Part shown: positions 52,995 through 61,665 of the stretch, in pieces
Layout: every line of letters starts with the position of its first letter
Position numbering within the stretch: position 1 is the stretch's first letter
From: Bradyrhizobium sp. S69
Lineage (GTDB): Bacteria; Pseudomonadota; Alphaproteobacteria; Rhizobiales; Xanthobacteraceae
Reading direction: 5' to 3'
Assembly: GCF_009766005.1 (NCBI RefSeq)
Contig: NZ_LMUK01000060.1
Span: 202,247 to 266,246, forward strand
Length of the DNA: 64,000 nt
Notes under the pieces: model-generated
Database searches by the model: none
Told to the model about the DNA's origin: nothing
Seen by the model: the letters and a program-made list of their open reading frames with translations, nothing else
Position numbers and translations under genes: made by a program

Positions 52995-53121
52995 CGTCAT
53001 GGCCGGGCATAGACGTCCGAAGGACGGCGTCGCTTCCGCTCGCCTATGCCCGGCCATCCACGTCCTTAGCTCGCTGAAGAAAGTAAGACGTAGATCACCG
53101 GGACGAGCCCGGTGATGACGG
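52995..53121. repeat. Two adjacent palindromic repeats (CGTCATGGCCGGGCAT and GATCACCGGG types)
   Basis: The first part has ATGGCCGGGCATAG/CTATGCCCGGCCAT arms (about 52999-53058). The second is a compact hairpin GATCACCGGGACGAGCCCGGTGATGACGG (about 53094-53120). They fill the gap between convergent crp and RND genes. The first part is related to the repeat at 61531. Confidence 0.85.
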
Positions 53122-53132
53122 TGATACACCGC

Positions 53133-56100
53133 TCACTCCGCGGCGGGTGAGTGCACGATGCTCGGTGGGGGCGACGGTTGCTTGCGATCGGCATCCTCGT
53201 GATCGGCGGTGTGAGCCGCCGACGGATGCTCGCTCTCGGCATGCGAGGCGAGCAGTCGCTTGCCGAAGCGCCAGATGAAGGCGCCGACATCGTCCATCAG
53301 GACGAACATCGCCGGCACGAACACCAGCGACAGCACGGTGGAGAACACCAGGCCGCCGATCACGGCGAGCGCCATCGGCGAGCGGAATTCACCGCCGGCG
53401 CCGAACGCGAGCGCGGACGGCATCATGCCGGCGGCCATCGCGATCGTGGTCATGACGATGGGGCGCGCGCGCTTCATGCCGGCATCGATGATCGCCTCGT
53501 CGCGCGGTCTGCCTTCGCGGATCGATTCGACGGCGAATTCCACCAGCATGATGGCATTCTTGGTGACGATGCCCATCAGCATCAGGATGCCGATGAACAC
53601 GGGAACCGTGAGCTGCTTGCCGGTCAGGAGCAGCAAGCCGATCGCGCCGCCCATCGAGAGCGGCAGCGAGAACAGGATGGTGATCGGCTGCAGGAAGGTT
53701 CCGAACAGCAGCACCAGCACGGCATAGACGATCATCAACCCGGCGGTGATGGCGGTGATGAAGCCCGCTGAAAGGTCGGCGAGCGCCTCGGCGTCGCCGG
53801 ACGGCCCGACATTGACGCCCTTCGGCAGGCTCTTCATGACCGGCAGCTCGTGGATCTTCTTGGTAGCATCGCCCAGTGCGGCGGTACCCACCAGATCGGC
53901 CGCAACGGTCGCCTGGCGTTCCCTGTCATAGCGATTGATGCTGGTCGGGCCCTGATCGAAATTGATGTCGGCGACCACCGATAACGGCACGCCGCCCTTT
54001 TCGCCGTGCTCGCCGAGCGGTACGCGCAACTCCTCGAGGGTTTGCAGGTCGCCGCGGGCGGAGTCCTCGAGTTGGACGCGGATCGGCACCAGCCGGTCGC
54101 CGGCGTCGAATTTCGCCAGCGCCGGACCGACGTCGCCGATGGTGGCGACACGAATGGTCTGCGACAGGCTTTCGGTCGAAACACCGAGCCGGGCGGCGAG
54201 GTCCGCGCGCGGCTGGATGCGCAATTCGGGCCGGTCGAGCGAGGTCTCGGAAATCACGTTGGCAAGCTGCGGAATCCGCTTCATCTGGTTGGCGAGTTCG
54301 CTGGCGACGTTACCGACGATGCCGCTGTCGACGCCGGTGACGACCAGTTGCACGGCGCGCTGGCCGTTCTCGTCGAGAAACCAGAATCGGATATCCGGAA
54401 CATTTTCGAGGTCTTTGCTGACCGCCAGTTCAAGCTCACGCTGCGTGATGCTGCGTTGCTTTTTGGGCGTGTAATTGATGATCAGCGCCGCGCGGCGTAC
54501 CTCGAGCGTTCCCGGCGGCACCCGGCCGCCATCGACGAAAACACTCTTGACCTCGGGATGCTTGCGCAGCCTGGTTACGATCTCTTCGGTGATTTTCTCG
54601 GTATAAGCGAGCTGCGAGCCGGGCGGCAGTTCCATCGCCAGCAGCGAACGCGCGGCGTCCTGCGCCGGCAGGTAGCCAAGTGGCAGCAGATAGATGCTCC
54701 AGCACGAGGCGGCGAAGATTCCAAGGCCGACCAGCACCGTGATGAGGTAATGCCGGACCGACCATGTCACGAGCCTGTGGTAGCCGTTCAGCACGCGTCC
54801 CGGCGGCGGATCGTCGTGGGAATGGTCTTTCAGGAAGTAAGCCGCCAGCACCGGCGTCACGAACCGCGCGGCGAGCAGCGAGAAGAACACCTGCACAGAA
54901 ACCGTGATGCCGAATTGCTTGAAGAATTGACCGGCGATGCCCCCCATGAAGCTCGCCGGCGCGAAGATCGCGATGATGGTGAGGCTGATCGCGATCACCG
55001 CGAGGCCGATTTCGTCGGCGGCTTCCAGCGCGGCGCGATACGGCGTCTTGCCCATCCGCATGTGGCGCACGATGTTCTCGATCTCGACGATGGCGTCGTC
55101 GACCAGAATACCGGTTGAAAGCGTGATGGCGAGGAAGCTGATCAGGTTGAGCGAGAATCCAAGGATATCCATCGCCCAGAACGCGGGGAAGATCGACAGC
55201 GGCAGCGAGATCGCCGCGATGATGGTGGCGCGGATGTCGCGCAGGAACAACAGCACGATGACAACCGCGAGAATGGCGCCTTCGAACAAGGTCGAGATCG
55301 CCGCTTCGTAATTGCCCTTGGTGAACTCGACCGAGGTGTCGATCAGCTTGAGGTCGACATCGGGGTAGGCTTCCTTGAGGGCGTCGATCCGTTTCTGCAC
55401 CAGACCTGCGACCACCACGTCGCTGGCGCCCTTGGAGCGTTTGATGCCGAGTGCCACCACCGGTTCGCCATCGAAGCGGGCGAAGGTCCGCCGGTCGGCG
55501 ATGGTGTCGGTGACGGTGCCGAGATCGTCGAGCCGCACCTCGCCGCCGGTGAACAGCGGGATCATCGTGCCGGCGAGATCGTTCAAGGTCTTGGCGCCGG
55601 CCAGCGTTCGGATCGCCTGATCGTTCTTGCCGATCTCGGCCCGGCCGCCGGCGAGGTCGACATTGGTACCGCGCAGGCTCTGGCTGACATTGACGGCGGT
55701 CAGCCCCGCGGCCTGCAGCCGGTCCGGATCGAGCGAGACCAGGATTTCGCGCTCGACACCGCCGATGCGCTCGACCTGGGAGACGCCCCGCACGCCCTGC
55801 AGCGCGCGTTTGACGACGTCGTCGACGAAATAGGACAGTTGCTCCGGGGTCTTGCCCGGTGAGATCGCGGCATAGGTGACGATCGGCAGTCCGATCACGT
55901 CGACCCGCGAAATCAAGGGTTCGGCGACGTTTTGCGGCAAATTGCTGCGCACCCGGGTGACGGCGTCCTTGACGTCGTTCAGCGCCCGGTCGGTATTGGT
56001 CTCCAGCGCAAACTCGATCGTCGTCACCGACAACCCGTCGGTGATCGACGATGAAATATGCCGGACGCCTTCGACACCCGACACGCCGTCTTCAATGGTC

Positions 56101-56300
56101 TTGGTGATCTGCGATTCCAGTTCGGACGGCGCCGCGCCGAATTGGCCGACCGCGACCGAGATCACCGGAATGTCGGCGCTGGGCAGGCGCGTCACGGCGA
56201 GCTTCGTGAAACTGATCCAGCCCAGCGCCAGCAGGATGATTGAAAACACCACCGACGGAAGCGGGTTACGGATCGACCATGCCGAAATATTCAAAGCCAT
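53133..56300 (-). CDS. RND efflux pump, inner-membrane permease
   Basis: This 1055-aa protein has the size and layout of HAE1-type RND pumps: an N-terminal helix (NPLPSVVFSIILLALG), two large periplasmic loops and two sets of helices. Proton-relay acids lie in STGILVDDAIVEIENI. The usual TLTPALCA segment is altered to ARFVTPVLAAY. It overlaps the upstream adaptor stop by ATGA, so the adaptor and pump are translated together. No outer-membrane factor gene is adjacent. The C-terminal 40 residues are His- and Pro-rich and hydrophilic. Confidence 0.93.
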   Translation of the reverse strand: MALNISAWSIRNPLPSVVFSIILLALGWISFTKLAVTRLPSADIPVISVAVGQFGAAPSELESQITKTIEDGVSGVEGVRHISSSITDGLSVTTIEFALETNTDRALNDVKDAVTRVRSNLPQNVAEPLISRVDVIGLPIVTYAAISPGKTPEQLSYFVDDVVKRALQGVRGVSQVERIGGVEREILVSLDPDRLQAAGLTAVNVSQSLRGTNVDLAGGRAEIGKNDQAIRTLAGAKTLNDLAGTMIPLFTGGEVRLDDLGTVTDTIADRRTFARFDGEPVVALGIKRSKGASDVVVAGLVQKRIDALKEAYPDVDLKLIDTSVEFTKGNYEAAISTLFEGAILAVVIVLLFLRDIRATIIAAISLPLSIFPAFWAMDILGFSLNLISFLAITLSTGILVDDAIVEIENIVRHMRMGKTPYRAALEAADEIGLAVIAISLTIIAIFAPASFMGGIAGQFFKQFGITVSVQVFFSLLAARFVTPVLAAYFLKDHSHDDPPPGRVLNGYHRLVTWSVRHYLITVLVGLGIFAASCWSIYLLPLGYLPAQDAARSLLAMELPPGSQLAYTEKITEEIVTRLRKHPEVKSVFVDGGRVPPGTLEVRRAALIINYTPKKQRSITQRELELAVSKDLENVPDIRFWFLDENGQRAVQLVVTGVDSGIVGNVASELANQMKRIPQLANVISETSLDRPELRIQPRADLAARLGVSTESLSQTIRVATIGDVGPALAKFDAGDRLVPIRVQLEDSARGDLQTLEELRVPLGEHGEKGGVPLSVVADINFDQGPTSINRYDRERQATVAADLVGTAALGDATKKIHELPVMKSLPKGVNVGPSGDAEALADLSAGFITAITAGLMIVYAVLVLLFGTFLQPITILFSLPLSMGGAIGLLLLTGKQLTVPVFIGILMLMGIVTKNAIMLVEFAVESIREGRPRDEAIIDAGMKRARPIVMTTIAMAAGMMPSALAFGAGGEFRSPMALAVIGGLVFSTVLSLVFVPAMFVLMDDVGAFIWRFGKRLLASHAESEHPSAAHTADHEDADRKQPSPPPSIVHSPAAE

Positions 56301-57235
56301 CAGCGTCCCCGCGTGCGGTCGAGTTCGTCGGCGAACATGGTCTTGATCTGGTCACCGTCATGCAGCGAACTGCCGGCGTCGGCCACGACGATTTCGCCGA
56401 CGTCGAGGCCCTCCAGGATTTCCGTGCTGGTGTCCGACACGAGCCCGACCCGGACGTTCCGTGTCTCGACGGTGTTGCCTTTGACGACCTGAACGGTCAG
56501 ATGGTCGATCGCGGTGCGCGGAATGGCTACCCCGCAACTGCGCTTGGCGTCGATACTGGCGCGGGCGAACATGCCGACCTTCAGCGACGGGTTGCTGGTC
56601 AGCGATATCCTGATATGGCCGAGCTGGTTGGTCCGGTCGATTTCCGGCGAAATCAGCCGGACGCGGCCGACCAGATCGGGCGCATCGTCCCGGCTGATGC
56701 GCACCGTCGCGCCCGGATTGAGCTTCAGCATGTGGACGGCGGGCACCTGGGCGTCCAGCTCGACCTCGTTGTTGACGGCAATGCGAAACATCGGCCCGGC
56801 CTGCGGCGAGGCCGGCGCGCCGACGATGGTCTTGACCTCGGTGAGCAAGCCTGCGGCCGGGGCGCGCAGCGAAATCGGCCCCTGATTTGGTCTGGCCGGT
56901 GCTCCCGGCTGCTGGGGCTGCTGCGGCGGCGCGCTGAGCCGCGCCAGTTCCTGGTTATCCGCGACGGTATCGCCCTCGCGAACCAGCAGATCGGTGACCT
57001 TGGAGCCTTCCTGGTCGGCGCCGACCACCGCTTCCCTGCGCGGCACCACAAATCCGGTGACCCGCACCAGATCGGAGAAGCAAGCATTGGTGGATTTGGT
57101 GACGATGACGCGCGCCTGGCTCGGTGTTTCCTTTTGCTCGGGCGGAGAGCGCAGGTCGAACCAGTAATAACCAGCGCCCAGTGCAACAACGGCGATCACC
57201 GCCAGCGCAGGATTGAGGTATTCAGAGAGCTTCAT
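56300..57235 (-). CDS. RND efflux periplasmic adaptor (membrane fusion protein)
   Basis: This 311-aa adaptor has an N-terminal anchor helix (LNPALAVIAVVALGAGYYWF) and lipoyl halves around EGSKVTDLLVREGDTVADNQEL and ISLRAPAAGLLTEVK. A Pro/Gln-rich linker (APPQQPQQPGAPARP) sits where the coiled-coil hairpin normally lies, so the hairpin is very short. A beta-barrel domain follows (VTVRISRDDAPDLVGRVRL-like). It is the first gene of the pump operon and resembles the orphan adaptor at 38838-39737, which also lacks a long hairpin. Neither would reach an outer-membrane factor in the usual way. Confidence 0.9.
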   Translation of the reverse strand: MKLSEYLNPALAVIAVVALGAGYYWFDLRSPPEQKETPSQARVIVTKSTNACFSDLVRVTGFVVPRREAVVGADQEGSKVTDLLVREGDTVADNQELARLSAPPQQPQQPGAPARPNQGPISLRAPAAGLLTEVKTIVGAPASPQAGPMFRIAVNNEVELDAQVPAVHMLKLNPGATVRISRDDAPDLVGRVRLISPEIDRTNQLGHIRISLTSNPSLKVGMFARASIDAKRSCGVAIPRTAIDHLTVQVVKGNTVETRNVRVGLVSDTSTEILEGLDVGEIVVADAGSSLHDGDQIKTMFADELDRTRGR

Positions 57236-57460
57236 CGCCGGATCAATCCAGACCTTGTCGTGTCGCGTTCATGCGTCGAGCGGGTATCGGGCGCGGCTTC
57301 GGCTGTCCTCTAGCGCAGAGGGCGCTTTTGAAACAGCACGTCCCGCAGGGTGCGGGACGCATTGTAGCGGTAAAGCTTTAGTCCACGCCACGCCAAGATT
57401 GCCTCCAAGATTGCTTCAAATACGGCTCCCTTGAGGTCTCCGTTCACCGGAACATTCGAG

Positions 57461-57511
57461 GGAGGCTCACTTGCAAGGGAAGCTCACTTGGACAGGAAGC
57501 TCATTTGGACG
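57461..57511. repeat. Three 17-base tandem repeats over the ompA-like stop codon
   Basis: Units GGaGGCTCACTTGCAAG, GGAAGCTCACTTGGACA and GGAAGCTCATTTGGACG lie head to tail. The third covers the stop codon (57501-57503) and last codons of the OmpA-like gene. Seventeen is not a multiple of three. The remaining gap to 57236 contains a GTCCCGCAGGGTGCGGGAC hairpin at about 57340-57359 and no gene. Confidence 0.8.
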
Positions 57512-58163
57512 CGGTCTCTTTGTTCTGCATGTTCACGACCTGCACCCGGCGGTTCACGTCCGCCAGCGGCTGGCTGGGATCTTTCAGCTTGGTCTTGCCG
57601 TAACCGACGGTCACCAGATCGCTGCCGGCGACGCCGAACTTGTCGCTCAGATAGCGCTTGATCGCGTCGGCGCGCCGCTCGGACAGATCCTGATTGTAGC
57701 CCTCGCCGCCGGCCGCGTCGGTATAGCCCGCGACGATAAAGGTCGAGCCCTTCAAGTCCGGGTTGGTCAATGCCTTGCCGAGGGCCTGAACCGAGGGCAG
57801 CGACTTGCTGCTGATATCGGCTGAATTGTAGTCGAAGTTGATTTCCAGATCGATGTTCGGCTTGCTCTTCGCGATGGTGGCGATTTCCTCGCGTTCGCCG
57901 GTCGAAAGTGAACGGGTCGCCCGGTTCCGGATCTTCTGAACGAAAGCGCCTTCGGCCGCGACGCTCGCCGGATCGGCCTGCGGCCCTACCGACAGGCCTC
58001 TGGTCAAGGGCTTTTTCGGCGGGCTCAGCGCCTGGAGGATCTGATCCTCGGTGACATTGTTATCGCCGGCGACAGCTTTTCCCACCCCGATCGAAAGCGC
58101 GGCGCCGACGGTCATGATCGAAACGATCGCGGTCAGCTTTCTTGTTCCAAAAATTTTCGACAT
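57501..58163 (-). CDS. OmpA-family peptidoglycan-associated protein
   Basis: This 220-aa protein has a signal peptide (cut near AVA-GD, residue 32), a short linker, and a C-terminal OmpA-like domain. The start of the domain is LEINFDYNSADIS, and the peptidoglycan-binding Asp and Arg are expected in GYTDAAG and NRRVQVVN. It lacks an outer-membrane barrel and so is periplasmic or lipid-surface associated. A Crp-like site lies 55 nt upstream. It sits between the RND operon and the TPR pseudo-caspase gene, all on the same strand with gaps of 265 and 176 nt. Confidence 0.92.
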   Translation of the reverse strand: MSKIFGTRKLTAIVSIMTVGAALSIGVGKAVAGDNNVTEDQILQALSPPKKPLTRGLSVGPQADPASVAAEGAFVQKIRNRATRSLSTGEREEIATIAKSKPNIDLEINFDYNSADISSKSLPSVQALGKALTNPDLKGSTFIVAGYTDAAGGEGYNQDLSERRADAIKRYLSDKFGVAGSDLVTVGYGKTKLKDPSQPLADVNRRVQVVNMQNKETASK

Positions 58164-58217
58164 TGCTGGTCCCTCCTGCGCAATGAGCGCGGTTTAATAC
58201 AGCTAAAAATCAACCGC

Positions 58218-58233
58218 CGTGACAAAGGTCACA
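58218..58233. promoter_or_regulatory. Crp-like operator CGTGACAAAGGTCACA
   Basis: Nine of ten consensus positions match TGTGA-N6-TCACA. Its near edge lies 55 nt upstream of the OmpA-like start, about where a class II or class I activator site would be. It lies between that gene and the stop of the TPR pseudo-caspase gene. Confidence 0.65.
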
Positions 58234-58339
58234 GATCCTGGCGGTTACCGCCTTAATTCGCGATACTATCCTGTCAGTATGTCTCTGGTGCCGTCCCGAG
58301 GTTCGAGCAAGCAGCAGTCCCCTGCAACCTAAATCCGGG

Positions 58340-59827
58340 TCAATTTACCCCGTAACTAGCGAATTCCTTGACGATATTCGGATCCATCGCCTTGGCGTTG
58401 GTAATGTCCAGATCGCCCTCCGATACCGAGCCGTTGCGCTGCTTGGCGAGCCCGCGGCCATACAGCGACGAGGTCAATCGCGGATTGATCTTCAGGGCGG
58501 CGTCGAAATCGGCGATCGCATTCTTGGTTTGCCCGCTCTTCAAATTGAGCAGGCCGCGGCTGTCCAGGGCATCGACAAAGCTCGGGCGCAGCCGAAGTGC
58601 CTCGTTGCAATCCTTCAGGGCGGCCTGCAGATCGCCGATCACGGTGCGCGCCCAGCAGCGGTTGTTATAGGCTTCGACGTCCTTTGAGTTCAGCCGCAGC
58701 GAGTCGGAGAAGTCATTGATGGCAAGGGTGTAGGCCCCCTTGCTGGCAAAGACCTGGCCACGGCGGTAAAGCGCATTGGCGTCGTCGGGATTCTCCGCGA
58801 GCTTTTTGTTCAGGTCCTGGATGATCGGATCGCGGGCGAGCGCCGAAGCGGATGCCCCGTCGCTTTTGTCCTCCGGATTGGTCGCGGGGGGCGTCGGGGT
58901 TTCGAGCGGCTTGATCGGCGGTGGTGGATCAAACCGCGGCAGCGCCGGAGGTTCGGAAGCCTGAGGCGTATTGAGCGCGACTGCGGGCGATGGCGCGCTC
59001 GACGGTCCGTTTGAAGGCCCATTCGAAGGTCCATTTTGAGGCCGTGAGCCGTTCGCGCTTGTGTTGGTCCCCGGAATGAACGCGAAATCCTCCGCCAGGG
59101 AGGACGAAATCCACGGCACTTGCTCGCTGCGGGAAGCCCGGGTGACGCCGACGCGGGTCCGGTTGAGCGTCTCTTCCGCCATCAAATCGGGAACGCGGAT
59201 TTCCTTCAGCAGCTCCTGCACGAACAGGCTGTGATCACCGCCATTGTCCGAGATGACCGAGCTGAGCGCCGCCGAATACATCACCAATGTACCGTTCGGC
59301 GCGATTACCGGTGCGAGGCCGGCGGAAAAGCTGCGGAACCGGCGCTCGAACGGATTGCGGCGGGAGGCGTCGATCAGGGCGATTTTGACGCCCGCGCCGC
59401 GATTGTTGATTTCGCCCAGCACGGTTTCCAGGCTGAAGCCGTCGCGGCGAACATCCGGTTCGGTCCATATCTGGGCGTCGACCGGGATCATGTAGCTCTG
59501 GCGCGCGGCCTGAACGCCGAATCCGCTGAAGAAAACCAGCACTACGGAGCCCGGCTTGATGCGGCCATATAGTTTGTCGAAGGCGCGCCGCATGCCGTCG
59601 CCGGTCAGGTTTTCCCCGATATCGACACTAAAACCGTCGCGCTTGAGTTCGTCGGCAATGTCACGGGCGTCGTTGATTGGCTCTTTCAGCGGCGCGTCGG
59701 CATCCGGATATTTTGCGTTGCCGATGACCAACGCAAAGCGGTCGGCCCGGCTATCCGCGGCGACCGATCGGTTGATCGGTGCAATCGCCAAAATCGAGGT
59801 CACAAGCAATGCGAAGCAAATTTTCAT
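58340..59827 (-). CDS. Caspase-fold pseudo-enzyme (Phe/Ser dyad) with C-terminal TPR repeats
   Basis: This 495-aa protein has a signal peptide (residues 1-23) and a caspase p20-like domain (about 30-250) with ALVIGNAKYP and SYMIPVDAQIW. The dyad is lost: SGFG has Phe103 for His, and IDASRRNP has Ser155 for Cys. A Pro/Ser/Asn-rich linker with NGPS repeats (about 268-330) joins three to four TPR units (about 345-485, LYRRGQVFASKGAYTLAINDF-like). It should be a periplasmic scaffold rather than a protease. It is paralogous to the protein at 37744 and has a perfect Crp-like site 237 nt upstream. Confidence 0.87.
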   Translation of the reverse strand: MKICFALLVTSILAIAPINRSVAADSRADRFALVIGNAKYPDADAPLKEPINDARDIADELKRDGFSVDIGENLTGDGMRRAFDKLYGRIKPGSVVLVFFSGFGVQAARQSYMIPVDAQIWTEPDVRRDGFSLETVLGEINNRGAGVKIALIDASRRNPFERRFRSFSAGLAPVIAPNGTLVMYSAALSSVISDNGGDHSLFVQELLKEIRVPDLMAEETLNRTRVGVTRASRSEQVPWISSSLAEDFAFIPGTNTSANGSRPQNGPSNGPSNGPSSAPSPAVALNTPQASEPPALPRFDPPPPIKPLETPTPPATNPEDKSDGASASALARDPIIQDLNKKLAENPDDANALYRRGQVFASKGAYTLAINDFSDSLRLNSKDVEAYNNRCWARTVIGDLQAALKDCNEALRLRPSFVDALDSRGLLNLKSGQTKNAIADFDAALKINPRLTSSLYGRGLAKQRNGSVSEGDLDITNAKAMDPNIVKEFASYGVN

Positions 59828-60063
59828 GCGACGGGGGTCCAGCCAACAAGGCGCCGATCCCAGCTTGCGCCTCGGCGACCTTACTCTACACAGTCTGCAT
59901 TATCAAACCGGGGCCGCCACCCGTCAACCGCTTGCGGCGTCGGGCTTATCGCGACGATTAACCGCGATGCCACCTGACCGTTCGAGGACATAAATCCGAG
60001 CCAGGATGGGCTCGCATCCCATGGCGCATAGGTTGGTTCATGAACCGAACCTGCGCCGGACAA

Positions 60064-60079
60064 TGTGATTGGCCTCACA
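60064..60079. promoter_or_regulatory. Crp-like operator TGTGATTGGCCTCACA
   Basis: It matches TGTGA-N6-TCACA perfectly with one further paired base on each side. It lies in the 447-nt divergent gap between the TPR pseudo-caspase gene (237 nt) and the MBL-fold gene (196 nt), so either could be the target. The same gap holds a 15-base tandem duplication (CGCAGGTCTGATCTT / CGCAGATCTGACCTT, 60147-60176) and no gene. Confidence 0.72.
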
Positions 60080-60274
60080 TTTTGTGCGCGACGCCTGTCA
60101 TGCCGGCGACATCCAGCCGTAACCTTTGCTGCGCGGCGTTGACACTCGCAGGTCTGATCTTCGCAGATCTGACCTTGCGCAGGGGCCTTTGCCAATGACA
60201 ATGGCTTGGTGTGGCAATCGGCCGGCCGCTGATTTAACAATGATGAAACCCCAGGAAAAAAGCGAAGCCAAAAA

Positions 60275-61090
60275 ATGAATCCAACGGGAAACGTCTACGA
60301 AATCTATGCCCTGCGCTATGCGACGATGTCGCCGCGCACGCCTCATCTGAACTATTTGGTGCCGGATCCGCACGAGACCACGGCCCAGGACCTCGATTAC
60401 TTCGTCTGGCTGATCCGAGGGGCGGGCCGCGACATATTGGTCGATACCGGCTTCAACGCCGAGGAAGCGCAATTACGCGGCCGCAAGCTGACGCTCAATC
60501 CGGTTGACGCGCTGGATCGTTTCGGGGTCCAGGCCGACAGCATCAGGGATGTTGTCGTTACCCATCTGCATTACGACCACGCCGGCAATCTCGATCGCTT
60601 TCCGGCCGCACGGTTTCATCTCCAGGAGCGCGAGATGAGCTATGCCACCGGTCGCTGCATGTGCAACGGCATGCTGCGGCATCCGTTTTCGGTCGAGCAT
60701 GTCACCCTGATGGTGCGTCATGTCTTCGGTGAGCGCGTCACCTTCCATTCCGGCGATGGCGAGATCGCGCCGGGCGTGACGGTGCATCGTGTCGGCGGCC
60801 ATTCCGACGGCTTGCAGGTGGTGCGGATCGAAACCGCGCGCGGCCCGGTGGTGCTGGCGTCGGACGCGGCGCATTACTACGGCAATCTGCACAAGCGCAG
60901 CCCGTTTCCGATCGTCTATAACATCGGCGACATGGCGCAGGGCTGGGAGGTCGTCGAGCGGCTGGCCGGCCATCCCGATCGTTTCATCCCCGGCCACGAT
61001 CCGATCGTGAGCGAGATTTATCCACGCGCCAGCGACAAGGTCGATGCATTTGCGTTGCATTTGCCGCCGTCGCGCTCATTCGCCAAGTAG
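60275..61090 (+). CDS. Metallo-beta-lactamase-fold hydrolase (AHL-lactonase-like)
   Basis: This 271-aa enzyme has the dinuclear-metal motif HLHYDHAGN (about residues 97-105), further ligands expected in GGHSDG, ASDAAHY and GHDP, and the length of N-acyl-homoserine lactonase-type proteins. The lactonase name is a family label; the substrate is unproved. No signal peptide is seen. The ATG at 60275 has only a weak ribosome-binding site. The RidA gene follows 71 nt later on the same strand, so both may remove reactive or ring-opened metabolites. Confidence 0.87.
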   Translation: MNPTGNVYEIYALRYATMSPRTPHLNYLVPDPHETTAQDLDYFVWLIRGAGRDILVDTGFNAEEAQLRGRKLTLNPVDALDRFGVQADSIRDVVVTHLHYDHAGNLDRFPAARFHLQEREMSYATGRCMCNGMLRHPFSVEHVTLMVRHVFGERVTFHSGDGEIAPGVTVHRVGGHSDGLQVVRIETARGPVVLASDAAHYYGNLHKRSPFPIVYNIGDMAQGWEVVERLAGHPDRFIPGHDPIVSEIYPRASDKVDAFALHLPPSRSFAK

Positions 61091-61161
61091 AATCGCAACA
61101 AGTAGCATCAAGCGAGCGAACAGATGGCTGGTTACATCGCCAAACACCTTGGGAGCAGGCC

Positions 61162-61506
61162 ATGATCACTCGCTTTGCTGGATTGACGCCAACCCGGAGC
61201 CGCGCCGTCGTTCATGACGGCCTGGTGTTCACCGTGGCGGTCGCGCCCGATCCGGTGACGCCGTCGCTGTATGAGCAGACCGTCAAGGCGCTGGCGCGGA
61301 TCGACGAGAGTCTCGCACTGTGCGGCACCGACAAGAGCAGGATACTGTCCGCGATCGTCTACATCACCGACATGAAGCAGAAGGGTGAGATGAACCGCGC
61401 CTGGGACGAATGGGTCGATCCCAAAAATCCGCCGATGCGGGCCTGCATCGGCGTCGATCTCGAAGCGCCGCATATCGTGGAGATCGTGGTGACGGCCGCG
61501 AAGTAG
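61162..61506 (+). CDS. RidA/YjgF family protein
   Basis: This 114-aa protein belongs to the Rid family, which hydrolyses reactive enamine/imine intermediates. The Arg that holds the substrate carboxylate is in PPMRACIGVDL (about residue 93), and the VEIVVTAAK C-terminus is typical. It forms trimers in known members. The start follows GGGAGCAGGCC at the expected distance. It is probably co-transcribed with the MBL-fold gene. Confidence 0.9.
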   Translation: MITRFAGLTPTRSRAVVHDGLVFTVAVAPDPVTPSLYEQTVKALARIDESLALCGTDKSRILSAIVYITDMKQKGEMNRAWDEWVDPKNPPMRACIGVDLEAPHIVEIVVTAAK

Positions 61507-61530
61507 GGCGGTGATGACTAAATAACGCTG

Positions 61531-61656
61531 GTCATGCCCGGCCTTGTGCCGGGCATCCACGTCTTTCTTGATAGGACTGCGTGAAGACGTGGATGGCCGG
61601 CCATAGGCGAGCTGGAAGCGACGCCGTCCTTCAGACGGCTACGCCCGGCCATGACG
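61531..61656. repeat. Palindromic repeat (GTCATGCCCGGCC type)
   Basis: The ends are GTCATGCCCGGCC and GGCCATGACGG, with inner ATCCACGTCTT/AAGACGTGGAT arms and GACGCCGTCCTTC. It lies between the convergent RidA and MarR genes and is related to the repeat at 52995. Confidence 0.88.
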
Positions 61657-61665
61657 GCAGTTACA

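Noticed and set aside
57340..57359. Intrinsic terminator after the OmpA-like gene
   Set aside because: The GTCCCGCAGGGTGCGGGAC hairpin has no adequate T tract on the leftward strand.
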